Numbered from the stretch's first letter, positions 10,236 through 20,620 are shown. The stretch: DNA of 64,000 bases from Lachnospiraceae bacterium (GCA_022763925.1 JALERW010000084.1:1-64000); one strand, 5' to 3'. Program-made: numbers and translations. Notes: a model not told the origin generated them from the letters alone.

Positions 10236-11120
10236 ATGAAGAGATTTCAGGTTACGGAATACGAATTATACTCAGATTTCTTTTCAGTGAATGCCAGGCC
10301 GGTGACGGTGGTATTGCTGGCAGATCTTCATAACTGTATTTATGGAAAGAAGAACCGGAGGCTTCTCGGGGCGATTGAGAAGGTACGTCCGGATTTTGTA
10401 CTGTGTGCAGGAGATATGCTTGTCGGTAAAAAGGGCAGAAGCATGAAGCCGGCAGTGGATTTTATGACTGCCGTGGCAAAAAAATTTCCGGTCTATTATG
10501 GAAACGGCAATCATGAATACCGGATTCGGACAGAGCCGCAGAAGTATGGTTCGATGTACCAGGAATATGAGGAGACGCTTACCAGGGCCGGTGTACATTT
10601 TCTTATGAATGACAAGGCGATCGTGCCTGCAGGGAATACCTATGTCAGCATATATGGGTATGAGCTGGAGGGGGCCTATTACCGCAAATTCAATGAGCTG
10701 GAGCTGACGAAGCGGCAGCTGTGCGCCAGACTCGGAGAGGCGGACCGGAACCGGTTCAGTATTCTGATCGCGCATAATCCGGTCTATGGAGACACCTATG
10801 CCGAGTGGGGAGCGGATCTTACGGTAAGCGGCCATCTGCATGGAGGAATTATCAGAATTCCGGGGGTCGGAGGGATCATTTCCCCACAGGCAAGACTGTT
10901 TCCGAAATATGACGGCGGGATGTACGAAATAGGAGGAAGGCATCTGGCGGTCAGCCGGGGACTCGGCGGACATACCGTGAATATCCGTATCTTTAACCGG
11001 CCGGAGCTGGTGGTGATTAAGCTTTGTCCTCCATTCCAGGGAAGCAAAGAGGAGCGAAGCAGACGTAAAAGACATACCGTCCGAAGACTGCTTCACAGAC
11101 GCAGTATGCCGCGTGAATAA
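10236..11120 (+). CDS. Metallophosphoesterase
   Basis: LLADLHN, CAGDML, GNGNHEYR, AHNP, GHLHGGIIRIP motifs. Confidence 0.88.
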   Translation: MKRFQVTEYELYSDFFSVNARPVTVVLLADLHNCIYGKKNRRLLGAIEKVRPDFVLCAGDMLVGKKGRSMKPAVDFMTAVAKKFPVYYGNGNHEYRIRTEPQKYGSMYQEYEETLTRAGVHFLMNDKAIVPAGNTYVSIYGYELEGAYYRKFNELELTKRQLCARLGEADRNRFSILIAHNPVYGDTYAEWGADLTVSGHLHGGIIRIPGVGGIISPQARLFPKYDGGMYEIGGRHLAVSRGLGGHTVNIRIFNRPELVVIKLCPPFQGSKEERSRRKRHTVRRLLHRRSMPRE

Positions 11121-11167
11121 GAGGAGAAGACAGATTTTGACTGGAAACCGGCATCGGCCGGCGGAGA

Positions 11168-11998
11168 ATGGACAGGATGGAATTATCGGTAAAGCTGGAA
11201 GTGTTTGAGGGTCCGCTGGATCTTCTGCTTCATTTGATTGATAAAAATAAAGTAAATATTTATGATATTCCCATTGTGGAGATTACGACCCAGTATATGG
11301 AATATATCCGGGAAATGCAGAGGCAGGACTTAAATATCATGAGTGAGTTCCTTGTGATGGCAGCGACCCTTTTGAACATCAAGGCGAAAATGCTTCTCCC
11401 GGCTTCTGCGGATGAGGACGGGGAGGAAGAGGATCCGAGAGCGGAGCTTGTGGAAAAGCTGCTGGAGTATAAGATGTACAAATATATGTCTCTGGAGCTG
11501 AAGGACCGGATGGTGGATGCAGAGCGGTCCATGTACAGGAAGCCGGCTCTGCCGAAGGAAGTACAGGATTATGAGGAGCCCATTGATATGGATGAGCTTC
11601 TGGGAGATCTGACGCTGGCAAAGCTTGGGGCAGTTTTCAAATCGCTGATGAAGCGGCAGGAGGATAAGATCGATCCGGTGCGCAGCAAATTCGGCAAAGT
11701 GGAGAAGGAAGAGGTCAGCCTGACCGAGAAGATCAGCTATGTGGAGCGCTATGCCAGGGAAAGAGGATGTTTCAGCTTTCAGACGCTTATGCTTTCCCAG
11801 AAGACGAAGATGCATCGGATTGTTGCCTTTCTGGCGGTTCTGGAGCTGGTAAAGGGCGGAAAGCTGCACGTATTCCAGACGGATAATTTCGGGGATATTA
11901 CTATTGAAGCAGCTTTGGAAGGAACAAAAGATCCTGCTTTGGGGATGGAAGAGAAAAAGCAGAAGGAATCGGATGGGAGCGAAACGGATTGGAGATAA
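11168..11998 (+). CDS. scpA: Segregation and condensation protein A
   Basis: LEVFEGPLDLLLHLIDKNKVNIYDIPIVEITTQYMEYI. Confidence 0.96.
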   Translation: MDRMELSVKLEVFEGPLDLLLHLIDKNKVNIYDIPIVEITTQYMEYIREMQRQDLNIMSEFLVMAATLLNIKAKMLLPASADEDGEEEDPRAELVEKLLEYKMYKYMSLELKDRMVDAERSMYRKPALPKEVQDYEEPIDMDELLGDLTLAKLGAVFKSLMKRQEDKIDPVRSKFGKVEKEEVSLTEKISYVERYARERGCFSFQTLMLSQKTKMHRIVAFLAVLELVKGGKLHVFQTDNFGDITIEAALEGTKDPALGMEEKKQKESDGSETDWR

Positions 11999-12558
11999 AA
12001 AAACTGGAGGCAATTATTGAAGCGGTGCTGTTTACCATGGGAGATTCTGTGGAGCTTTCCAGGCTTGCCCTGGCGATTGAGCATGATGAGGAGACCACGA
12101 GAAAGCTCATACATAATATGATGGATCGCTATGAGGAGGAAGAAAGAGGCATTCGGATCATTGAGCTGGAGAATTCCTTTCAGATGTGTACAAAACCGGA
12201 ATGCTACGAGGCAATTATCCGGGTAGCAACCCAGCCGAAGAAGCATGTGCTGACGGATGTGCTTCTGGAGACTCTGTCTATCATAGCCTATAAGCAGCCT
12301 GTGACCAAGCTGGAGATCGAAAAGATCCGGGGCGTGAAGAGTGACCATGCGGTGAACCGACTGGTGGAGTATGATCTGGTCTGTGAGGTCGGACGGTTGG
12401 ATGCACCGGGAAGGCCGATCCTTTTTGGGACAACGGAGGAATTCTTGAGAAGCTTCGGCGTACAGTCCCTGGACGATTTGCCGATGCCCAGACCGGAACA
12501 GGTAGAGGATTTTAAAGCAGAGGCGGAGGAAGAAGTACAGCTTCGGCTGAATCTGTAG
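11989..12558 (+). CDS. scpB: Segregation and condensation protein B (TTG start overlapping scpA stop)
   Basis: KLEAIIEAVLFTMGDSVELSRLA, LSIIAYKQPVTKLEIEKIRGV. Confidence 0.96.
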   Translation: MEIKKLEAIIEAVLFTMGDSVELSRLALAIEHDEETTRKLIHNMMDRYEEEERGIRIIELENSFQMCTKPECYEAIIRVATQPKKHVLTDVLLETLSIIAYKQPVTKLEIEKIRGVKSDHAVNRLVEYDLVCEVGRLDAPGRPILFGTTEEFLRSFGVQSLDDLPMPRPEQVEDFKAEAEEEVQLRLNL

Positions 12559-12573
12559 CAGGAGGCGTCAGAT

Positions 12574-13185
12574 ATGGAAAAGGAACTGAATTATCCGGAT
12601 ATCGAGGGAAATTACGGCGGGAACCAGGAATGGTTCTCGTATTTTTCTATGCGTGTGGGCGGCTGTGCAGCTGCAACGGCCTGTGAGCTTCTGATGTATC
12701 TTTCCCAAAAGGAGGAGGCGTACAGGGAGCTTTACCCCTTTGATTCCGGGCGTTTTACAAAGGCAGGCTTTAATGAGCTGGGAAAGCGGATGCGGCCGTA
12801 TCTGAAACCGAGAAGAAGCGGCATCAACCGTCTTTCCATATATATGGACGGCCTTTTTGCCTATATGGAGCAGGAGGCGAAACGGCCGAAGCTTTTTTTG
12901 ATGGAGGGATTTGACGGAAATCGCTGTGTCCGGGATGCCGAGGCCTTTATCCGCGGCCGTCTGGAGGATGATATGCCGGTGCCATATCTGCTGCTTCGGC
13001 ACAGGGATCCGTCCTTTGATGATATTACCTGGCACTGGTTTATGCTGACCGGTTATGAGGAACGTCCGGAGGGCTTTACCGTACGGTTTGCTACCTATGG
13101 AGAACGCAGGGAGGTGCTGCTTGAGCGCCTCTGGGATACCGGCTACGGGGAAAAGGGCGGTATGGTTGGGATCTGCCTTGCGTGA
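12574..13185 (+). CDS. Conserved hypothetical protein, possible cysteine-peptidase-like (C39/papain-type) fold
   Basis: RBS aggaggcg; WFSYFSMRVGGCAAATACELLMYLS resembles a Cys active-site helix; DDITWHWFMLTGY could hold the His. Confidence 0.6.
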   Translation: MEKELNYPDIEGNYGGNQEWFSYFSMRVGGCAAATACELLMYLSQKEEAYRELYPFDSGRFTKAGFNELGKRMRPYLKPRRSGINRLSIYMDGLFAYMEQEAKRPKLFLMEGFDGNRCVRDAEAFIRGRLEDDMPVPYLLLRHRDPSFDDITWHWFMLTGYEERPEGFTVRFATYGERREVLLERLWDTGYGEKGGMVGICLA

Positions 13186-14063
13186 ATATAATCGAGAAAA
13201 CGCTTCAGGGTTTTGGAGGAAGTATGCTTGTGGCAGGCAAAGCCCACGGAACGGGTATGGATCGGAATGTCCAGCGGGATTTCGATCAGCCTTCCCCTGT
13301 CAAGATCTTCCCGGACGAATTCCCGTATCACACAGCCGATGCCCAGGCTGATACGGGAAAATTCGATCAGAAGGTCCATGTCGGTGACCTCCAGAAAATG
13401 TCTGGTCTCGATGTGGTTTCGGACCATATACTCATTGATATACTGCCGGGTTATATTTTCTCTGTCCAGGAGCATGATGGTGGCTGTGGCGAATACCTGA
13501 GCAGTTCCTGCATCCTCAGGGAGCTTTAAGTTTCTGCGGTAGTCCTCGGTAGCCACAAAAATGTCGTGGATTTCTCCGGTGGGAAGAAACAAAAGCTTCG
13601 GGTTGGCGCCCGGACTGCTGATCAGTCCGAGATCCAGCTGATTTTGCTCCAGCATCTGTATGGTGCGGGCAGAGGACTGACAGGCAATGGATACACGGAC
13701 AGAAGGATTTTCCTGGATAAACCCCTTGAGGTAGGGGAGCAGCAGATACTTGCACAGCGTTGTGCTGACACCGATATGCACAGAGCCGCTGTCTCCGGAG
13801 CGCTCCTTGGCCAGGAGATCTTCCCCCAGAGCGATGGACTGAAAGGCGCTGTGCACATGGCGGTACAGAAGCTCTCCGTCCCGGGTGAGGGTAACACCCC
13901 GGCTGCTGCGGTTGAACAGCGTCGTATCCAGATTCTGCTCCAGCTTCTGAATTGCCTTGCTGATGGCAGGCTGGCTGATGAAAAGCTCCCTGGATGCCCG
14001 GGAGATATTCTGGGTATTTGCCACTGTGTAAAAAACCTTGTAAAGAGAAAGGTTGGACTCCAT
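13143..14063 (-). CDS. LysR family transcriptional regulator
   Basis: N-term HTH NLSLYKVFYTVANTQNISRASRELFISQPAISKAIQKLEQ; divergent from leuC. Confidence 0.93.
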   Translation of the reverse strand: MESNLSLYKVFYTVANTQNISRASRELFISQPAISKAIQKLEQNLDTTLFNRSSRGVTLTRDGELLYRHVHSAFQSIALGEDLLAKERSGDSGSVHIGVSTTLCKYLLLPYLKGFIQENPSVRVSIACQSSARTIQMLEQNQLDLGLISSPGANPKLLFLPTGEIHDIFVATEDYRRNLKLPEDAGTAQVFATATIMLLDRENITRQYINEYMVRNHIETRHFLEVTDMDLLIEFSRISLGIGCVIREFVREDLDRGRLIEIPLDIPIHTRSVGFACHKHTSSKTLKRFLDYIHARQIPTIPPFSP

Positions 14064-14216
14064 AGATACACCTCCGGTATTGCCTCATGCAGAAGCGAAT
14101 TAATATAATTATAAGTTATGAAAAATATTTATAATATGTATTTCAATTATATCAAATAATATGCTATTCTTTCAATAAGAATATAAACGGAAAGAAAAAG
14201 AGGAGGAAACATTGAC

Positions 14217-15485
14217 ATGGGAATGACGATGACACAGAAGATTCTGGCTGCACATGCGGGACTTCCGGAAGTGGAAGCCGGACAGCTGATCGAGGCGAAA
14301 CTGGATCTGGTGCTTGGAAATGATATCACAACTCCGGTTGCGCTTAAGGAAATGGATAAGATGAACAAAAAGGGCGTATTTGATGATCAGAAGATCGCCC
14401 TTGTTATGGATCATTTTACTCCGAATAAGGATATCAAATCTGCGGAAAACTGCAAATGTGTGCGGGAGTTTGCCTGCGCAAACAGCATCAAAAACTACTT
14501 TGATGTGGGAAGCATGGGAATCGAGCATGCACTTCTTCCGGAGCAGGGACTGACGGTGGCCGGTGATGTGATCATCGGAGCGGACTCTCATACATGTACC
14601 TACGGAGCACTGGGGGCATTTTCCACCGGTGTGGGAAGCACGGATATGGCAGCAGGGATGGCGACCGGAAAGGCATGGTTCAAGGTTCCGTCCGCAATCC
14701 GGTTCAACCTGACGGGAAAACCCGCAAAATATATTTCCGGAAAGGATATTATTCTTCATATTATCGGTATGATCGGTGTGGACGGAGCTCTTTACCGTTC
14801 CATGGAATTTGTCGGCGACGGCATCGGCTATCTGTCTATGGATGACCGGTTTACAATCTGCAATATGGCCATCGAGGCGGGCGGAAAGAACGGGATTTTC
14901 CCTGTGGACGAGAAAGCAGAGCGGTATATGAAGGAGCACAGCAGCAGACCCTTTACCGTCTATGAGGCGGATGAGGATGCGGTATACGACGAGGAATATA
15001 CCATTGATCTGTCTGCGCTGAAGCCTACAGTAGCTTTCCCGCATCTTCCGGAGAATACGAAAACCATTGACGAAGTGGGGGAGATTTCCATCGATCAGGT
15101 TGTGATCGGATCCTGTACCAATGGAAGGCTGGAGGATCTTCGGATTGCGGCAGAGATTATGAAGGGCAGAAAGGTTGCAAAGAATGTCCGGACGATCGTG
15201 ATTCCGGGAACACAGCAGATTTATCTGGATGCCATTGAGGCCGGATATGTTCAGACCTTCATCCAGGCAGGCGCTATTGTAAGCACCCCGACCTGCGGAC
15301 CGTGCCTGGGCGGACATATGGGAATCCTGGCAGCAGGAGAGCGCTGCGTATCTACGACGAACCGAAACTTTGTGGGACGTATGGGAGATGTTACCTCTGA
15401 GATTTATCTGGCTAGTCCGGCAGTAGCTGCGGCCAGTGCCGTCACCGGAAAGATTTCCTGCCCGTGTGAGCTGGAAGAAAACTAA
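14217..15485 (+). CDS. leuC: 3-isopropylmalate dehydratase large subunit
   Basis: [57 protein letters not shown]. Confidence 0.92.
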   Translation: MGMTMTQKILAAHAGLPEVEAGQLIEAKLDLVLGNDITTPVALKEMDKMNKKGVFDDQKIALVMDHFTPNKDIKSAENCKCVREFACANSIKNYFDVGSMGIEHALLPEQGLTVAGDVIIGADSHTCTYGALGAFSTGVGSTDMAAGMATGKAWFKVPSAIRFNLTGKPAKYISGKDIILHIIGMIGVDGALYRSMEFVGDGIGYLSMDDRFTICNMAIEAGGKNGIFPVDEKAERYMKEHSSRPFTVYEADEDAVYDEEYTIDLSALKPTVAFPHLPENTKTIDEVGEISIDQVVIGSCTNGRLEDLRIAAEIMKGRKVAKNVRTIVIPGTQQIYLDAIEAGYVQTFIQAGAIVSTPTCGPCLGGHMGILAAGERCVSTTNRNFVGRMGDVTSEIYLASPAVAAASAVTGKISCPCELEEN

Positions 15486-15501
15486 AGGAGGAGAATGGAA
15501 G

Positions 15502-15993
15502 ATGAAAGCATGCGGAAGCGTTTTTAAATATGGGGACAATGTGGATACGGATGTAATCATTCCGGCAAGATATCTGAATATTACAAATTATACAGAGCTT
15601 GCTTCCCACTGCATGGAGGACATTGATAAGGATTTTGTGAAAAAGGTGAAAAAGGGCGATATCATGGTGGCCAATAAGAACTTTGGCTGTGGTTCCTCCA
15701 GAGAGCATGCACCGATCGTTATCAAGGAATCGGGAGTAAGCTGTGTGATTGCAGAGACCTTTGCGCGGATTTTTTACCGCAACGCCATCAATATCGGTCT
15801 TCCGATTATCGAATGTCCGGCTGCTGCACAGGGAATTGAAGCGGGAGATGAAGTGGAGGTAGACTTTGACAGCGGAATGATCTATAATAAAACGAAGGGA
15901 ACCGAGTTTAAAGGACAGGCTTTTCCGGAGTTTATGCAGAAGATCATCAGGGCAGAGGGCCTGATCAATTATATCAACAGCCAGGCAGAGTAG
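15502..15993 (+). CDS. leuD: 3-isopropylmalate dehydratase small subunit
   Basis: [35 protein letters not shown]. Confidence 0.92.
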   Translation: MKACGSVFKYGDNVDTDVIIPARYLNITNYTELASHCMEDIDKDFVKKVKKGDIMVANKNFGCGSSREHAPIVIKESGVSCVIAETFARIFYRNAINIGLPIIECPAAAQGIEAGDEVEVDFDSGMIYNKTKGTEFKGQAFPEFMQKIIRAEGLINYINSQAE

Positions 15994-16007
15994 CTGCCGT
16001 TACGGAA

Positions 16008-16060
16008 AATATAAATGCCCCCAAAATGCCGGAAACGCGGCTTTCGGAGGGCATTTTTCC
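16008..16060 (+). terminator. Intrinsic terminator after leuD
   Basis: AAATGCCC ... GGGCATTTTT. Confidence 0.65.
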
Positions 16061-16095
16061 TTTCCGGAAAAAAGACGGACCAGAGAGGAGCAGCG

Positions 16096-16380
16096 ATGGA
16101 CGAAAGAAAGATACGGAAATATATGCTGGTGGACGGGATCGTTCAGGGTGTGGGCTTTCGATGGTATGTGAGACATCAGGCAGAATGCTGCCATCTGACC
16201 GGGTGGGTGAAGAACCGGTATGACGGAAAGGTGGAAATGGAAGTCCAGGGATACCCGGTGGATATTGACCGGTTTACGGGGCTGATGCTCAGGGGCAACG
16301 GCTATGCCCGGGTGATGAGCTATGAGGAGGAAAAAAGAGAGCCCATGCCGGAGCTGGATTTTCGGGTGAAGGGTTATTGA
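16096..16380 (+). CDS. acyP: Acylphosphatase
   Basis: GIVQGVGFRWYVRHQA...LTGWVKNRYDGKVEMEVQG. Confidence 0.93.
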   Translation: MDERKIRKYMLVDGIVQGVGFRWYVRHQAECCHLTGWVKNRYDGKVEMEVQGYPVDIDRFTGLMLRGNGYARVMSYEEEKREPMPELDFRVKGY

Positions 16381-16418
16381 GCCGGAATCACACCGGATAA
16401 TAGGAAAGGATGGGAAAC

Positions 16419-17210
16419 ATGAGGCTGGGACTTGCACAGATGGATATGATCTGGGAGGATAAAGAGACAAATTATCAAAAGGCGGAACAATATATTATAG
16501 AAGGAAAAGAAAAAGGCGTGGAGTTCCTTCTTTTCCCGGAGATGAGTATGACCGGGTTTTCCATGCATGTAGAGCGGATCGGTGAGGCAAAGGAGGCCCC
16601 TGTTACCCGGGATTATTTCTGTGCGCTGGCCAAAAAGTACGGAATGTATATCGGAATCGGCTATGTGGAGCGTAAGGAAAATAAAAGAGGACGGAACCGC
16701 TATGCCATCCTTTCTCCGGAAGGGGAGGTACTGTGCGATTATGCAAAGATTCATCCGTTCACCTATGGAAGAGAAGGGGAATACTACGATGGAGGAGATG
16801 CGCTTTCTTTTTGTATGGTAGAGGACTGCTGTGTCAGCCCGCTGATCTGTTATGACCTGCGTTTTCCGGAGGTGTTTCAGGCTGCCTCCAGGAAGGCAGA
16901 TATGATCGTTGTGCCGGCAAGCTGGCCGGAGGCAAGAATGGATGCATGGGAGATTTTTCTGAAGGCGAGAGCCCTGGAGAATCAATGCATTATGGTAGGA
17001 ATTAACCGCGTGGGCATGGGAGGAAAAATTCCCTATGTCGGAAAAAGTATGGCAGTGGATGCAGAAGGGAAGGCGCTGGGCGGCCCCTTCCTGGGAGAGG
17101 GATTGTTTACGGTAGATGTGGACACCGCTTCCGTAAAAAATGCCAGGGAAGTATTTCCGACGAAAAAGGACCGGAAAGATTATGTTTACCGGATGCTTGG
17201 AATTGAGTAA
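16419..17210 (+). CDS. Carbon-nitrogen hydrolase (nitrilase/omega-amidase superfamily)
   Basis: LLFPEMSMTGFS (Glu), YAKIHPF (Lys), VSPLICYDLRFPEVF (Cys) catalytic triad. Confidence 0.9.
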   Translation: MRLGLAQMDMIWEDKETNYQKAEQYIIEGKEKGVEFLLFPEMSMTGFSMHVERIGEAKEAPVTRDYFCALAKKYGMYIGIGYVERKENKRGRNRYAILSPEGEVLCDYAKIHPFTYGREGEYYDGGDALSFCMVEDCCVSPLICYDLRFPEVFQAASRKADMIVVPASWPEARMDAWEIFLKARALENQCIMVGINRVGMGGKIPYVGKSMAVDAEGKALGGPFLGEGLFTVDVDTASVKNAREVFPTKKDRKDYVYRMLGIE

Positions 17211-17238
17211 AGGACTTGTTTGAGGAGGAGTAAAGGGC

Positions 17239-17739
17239 ATGGCGAAGGATAAGGCAGCAAGAGAAAAGACAAAAACCAATGCAATGCGGCAGCTGGACAG
17301 CGCGGGAATTTCCTATCGGACCATGGAATATGAGGTGGATGAATCAGATCTTTCCGGCGTGCATGTGGCTGCACAGCTGGGACAGCCCTGTGAGCAGATT
17401 TTTAAAACACTTGTGCTGAAGGATGAGAAGGGAGAGCACTATGTGTGCTGCATTCCGGTGGATCAGGAGCTGGATTTGAAAAAGGTTGCAAAAGCCTGTA
17501 AAACCAAAAAGGTGGAGATGCTTCCCATGAAGGAGCTGCTTCCGACTACGGGATATATCCGGGGAGGCTGTTCTCCCATTGGAATGAAAAAGAAATTTCC
17601 GACCTATATTGATGAGACAGCAGTACTGTTTGATGAAATTGCCATCAGCGGAGGCATCCGGGGAGAGCAGATTTTTATTCATCCTGAGACGCTGGCCGCT
17701 TTTGTTCAGGGAGAATTTTCGGACCTTGTGAAGGACTGA
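17239..17739 (+). CDS. ybaK: Cys-tRNA(Pro)/Cys-tRNA(Cys) deacylase YbaK
   Basis: TNAMRQLDSAGISYRTMEYE, PCEQIFKTLVLK, GYIRGGCSPIGMKKKFPTYIDE. Confidence 0.93.
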   Translation: MAKDKAAREKTKTNAMRQLDSAGISYRTMEYEVDESDLSGVHVAAQLGQPCEQIFKTLVLKDEKGEHYVCCIPVDQELDLKKVAKACKTKKVEMLPMKELLPTTGYIRGGCSPIGMKKKFPTYIDETAVLFDEIAISGGIRGEQIFIHPETLAAFVQGEFSDLVKD

Positions 17740-17761
17740 AAATATTACATAAATGTTAATA

Positions 17762-17799
17762 ATACCTTTTCTCAGAAAACTGAGAAGGGGTATTTTTTT
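17762..17799 (+). terminator. Intrinsic terminator after ybaK
   Basis: ATACCTTTTCTCAG-aaaa-CTGAGAAGGGGTAT + T-run. Confidence 0.92.
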
Positions 17800-18004
17800 G
17801 CACTTTTTTGTTGTAATAGTGTATAAAACATAGAAAAACAGGGAAAAATTCTTTGTGTAAGTAAGTTATTTTTTGAAAATATCATGCATAAAATTTGATT
17901 AAGTCGCCGAAAATATTAAAAAGATATTAACATTATTACAAAGTTGTGACATAATGTGAACTTGTGATGTAATATTTCACGGGTCTGAAAGGAGTGACAA
18001 GATC

Positions 18005-18580
18005 ATGAAATTATGGAAAGACTCAGGAAAGAAACGCATGTCGGTGATGCTGGTGATATCCGCTGTGATGGTGATGCTGGCAGCCGGACTGGTAAGTGAT
18101 ATAGAACAGGAAATCGTGACGGCGGCGAGTGCAAAAGCATACAGCTATGAGAGCCTGGTGGGACCCCAGAAGGAAGTCATGACAGTGGCTTACACGAATA
18201 CTGTGTACAATGTAAGGGATTATGATACCCTGTGCAGAATTGTGGAGGCAGAGGCATCCGGAGAGGATATGGTTGGAAAAATCATGGTGGCCAATGTGAT
18301 ACTCAACCGGGTGGCTCATGAAAAATTTCCGGATTCCGTTTATGAGGTGGTTTATGCCAAAGGGCAGTTCTCTCCGGTATCCAACGGAAGAATCAATCGG
18401 GTAACCCCTTCCGGTGAGACGAAGGAAGCCGTTGAGCGTGCTCTGTCCGGAGAGGATTATTCCAACGGCGCTCTGTACTTTGCAGCAAGAAGCTACGCGT
18501 CTGCATCCAATATGCGCTGGTTTGACCGATGTCTGACCAAGGTGGCAGATCACGGCGGCCATGAATTTTATACGATATAG
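18005..18580 (+). CDS. Exported SleB-family cell wall hydrolase
   Basis: Signal peptide; LCRIVEAEASGEDMVGKIMVANVILNRV...FPDSVYEVVYAKGQFSPVSNGRI (Hydrolase_2). Confidence 0.9.
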   Translation: MKLWKDSGKKRMSVMLVISAVMVMLAAGLVSDIEQEIVTAASAKAYSYESLVGPQKEVMTVAYTNTVYNVRDYDTLCRIVEAEASGEDMVGKIMVANVILNRVAHEKFPDSVYEVVYAKGQFSPVSNGRINRVTPSGETKEAVERALSGEDYSNGALYFAARSYASASNMRWFDRCLTKVADHGGHEFYTI

Positions 18581-18581
18581 C

Positions 18582-18610
18582 TTGTTTGAAAAAGGGATCT
18601 GTGCTATAAT
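18582..18610 (+). promoter_or_regulatory. Promoter for thrC
   Basis: TTGTTT-17 bp-TATAAT. Confidence 0.7.
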
Positions 18611-18696
18611 GCATTGCGAAACCAGCAGGCCGGGGCAGGGTATCCGGCCGCCGGGCAGAAAAAGGCCCGGCAACTACATAGAAAAGGAATGGTACG

Positions 18697-20190
18697 ATGG
18701 ATCTGTTATACAAAAGTACAAGAAGCAATGATATTGCAGTTACTGCATCCCAGGCAATTTTAAAGGGACTTTCCGATGACGGAGGACTTTTTATGCCGGA
18801 ACGGATTCCTGCGCTGGATATTTCCATGAAGGATATGGTAAATATGTCTTACCAGGAGATCGCGTATGAGGTGATGAAGCTTTTCCTTTCGGATTTCACC
18901 GAGGAGGAACTGAGAAGCTGCATCCGGCAGGCATATGATGACAAGTTTGACACAAAAGAGATCGCACCGATCGCAAAGGTGGGAAAGGCCTATTACCTGG
19001 AGCTGTTCCATGGAGCAACCATTGCATTTAAGGATATGGCCCTGTCTATTCTTCCGCACCTGATGACCACGGCGGCGAAGAAGAATCACGCGGATCATGA
19101 GATCGTAATCCTGACTGCTACAAGCGGCGATACCGGAAAGGCAGCATTGGCCGGCTTCGCGGATGTGCCCGGAACGAAGATCGTCGTATTTTATCCGAAG
19201 AACGGTGTCAGCCCGATTCAGGAAAAGCAGATGATCACCCAGAAGGGAGACAATACCTTTGTGGTTGGCATCCATGGCAATTTCGATGATGCTCAGAGCG
19301 GCGTGAAAGCAATTTTCGGCGATAAGAAGATGGCAGAGAAGATGGCAGCGGCAGGCTTCCAGTTTTCTTCCGCTAACTCAATCAATATCGGCCGCCTGAT
19401 TCCGCAGGTGGTATATTATGTGTATGCATATGTAAAGCTTCTGGAAAACGGGGAGATCTCAGAAAATGAGAAGATCAATGTGACGGTGCCCACCGGAAAT
19501 TTCGGCAATATTCTTGCGGCCTACCTGGCCAAGGGCATCGGTGTTCCGATCGGGAAGCTGATCTGCGCATCCAATGAGAATAAGGTTCTCTATGATTTCT
19601 TCTCCACCGGAATCTATGACCGGAACCGGGAATTTGTCCTGACCTCTTCTCCGTCCATGGACATTCTGATTTCCAGTAATCTGGAGCGTTTGATCTACAA
19701 AATTTCCGGTGAGGATGCCGAATGCAACCGGAAGCTTATGGCAGAGCTTTCTTCCAGAGGCTCTTATCAGATCACGGATGAAATGCGCTCCCGCCTGGAG
19801 GATTTCTACGGAAACTATGCATCGGAGCAGGAGACGGCTGCGATGATAAGGGAAGTGTATGAGGATACCGGGTATGTAATGGATACTCATACGGCAGTAG
19901 GTGCGGCGGTATACCGCAAGTACTGTGCGGATACGAAGGATAAAACAAAGACTGTGATAGCATCCACAGCCAGCCCTTATAAATTTACCAGAAGTGTTAT
20001 GGGGGCGATCGATTCAAAATATAATGCACTTGGAGATTTCGAACTGGTGGATGAACTCTCCAGAATTTCGGGAACACCGGTGCCGAAGGCGATCGAGGAG
20101 ATCCGTACGGCGAAGGTGCTGCACGACACGGTATGTGAAGCCTCGCAGATGGAGGACGTGATCTGCCGTTTCCTTGGTATTTGCGATTAA
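18697..20190 (+). CDS. thrC: Threonine synthase
   Basis: YKSTRSNDIAVTASQAILKGLSDDGGLFMPE; FHGATIAFKDMALSILPHLM; TATSGDTGKAAL. Confidence 0.95.
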   Translation: MDLLYKSTRSNDIAVTASQAILKGLSDDGGLFMPERIPALDISMKDMVNMSYQEIAYEVMKLFLSDFTEEELRSCIRQAYDDKFDTKEIAPIAKVGKAYYLELFHGATIAFKDMALSILPHLMTTAAKKNHADHEIVILTATSGDTGKAALAGFADVPGTKIVVFYPKNGVSPIQEKQMITQKGDNTFVVGIHGNFDDAQSGVKAIFGDKKMAEKMAAAGFQFSSANSINIGRLIPQVVYYVYAYVKLLENGEISENEKINVTVPTGNFGNILAAYLAKGIGVPIGKLICASNENKVLYDFFSTGIYDRNREFVLTSSPSMDILISSNLERLIYKISGEDAECNRKLMAELSSRGSYQITDEMRSRLEDFYGNYASEQETAAMIREVYEDTGYVMDTHTAVGAAVYRKYCADTKDKTKTVIASTASPYKFTRSVMGAIDSKYNALGDFELVDELSRISGTPVPKAIEEIRTAKVLHDTVCEASQMEDVICRFLGICD

Positions 20191-20220
20191 CAGGTGCACA
20201 GAAGATAAGGGGTAGTGCAT

Positions 20221-20619
20221 ATGAATGATACGTTTGGCTTTATGGATCTGATCTTCCTTGCTGCGGCGATATATATCGGATATCACTGGTATTGTCTTCA
20301 GATCAGGGGAGAGATCAAAACGGGAATTCTTCTGAATAAAGAAGTAGATGTGGAAAAATGCCTGGATAAGCAGGGCTACATACGGGAGGCTTCGCCGAAG
20401 CTTCTGCTCCTGGCTGTGACCGCACTGGCAGCTTCGGTGCTTTGTCTGCTGAGCAGTTTCGGGGTGCTTGTGGTTCCTTTGGCGGTACTGCTTGGGGTAC
20501 TTGCTCTGTTTATGATCGTGCTGATCTGGGTTGGCTTTCAGGGAAGCAGACTTTATAAGAAATACTGGGATACCGCTAAGAAAAGTATCAAACGCGGAAG
20601 CCAGAGTGTAAAAAAATAA
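20221..20619 (+). CDS. Small membrane protein of unknown function
   Basis: 132 aa, three predicted TM helices; good context directly after thrC. Confidence 0.65.
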   Translation: MNDTFGFMDLIFLAAAIYIGYHWYCLQIRGEIKTGILLNKEVDVEKCLDKQGYIREASPKLLLLAVTALAASVLCLLSSFGVLVVPLAVLLGVLALFMIVLIWVGFQGSRLYKKYWDTAKKSIKRGSQSVKK

Positions 20620-20620
20620 A

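Noticed and set aside
14172-15560. 462-aa minus-strand ORF opposite leuC
   Set aside because: Antisense to a clear LeuC; no motifs, typical codon-mirror composition.
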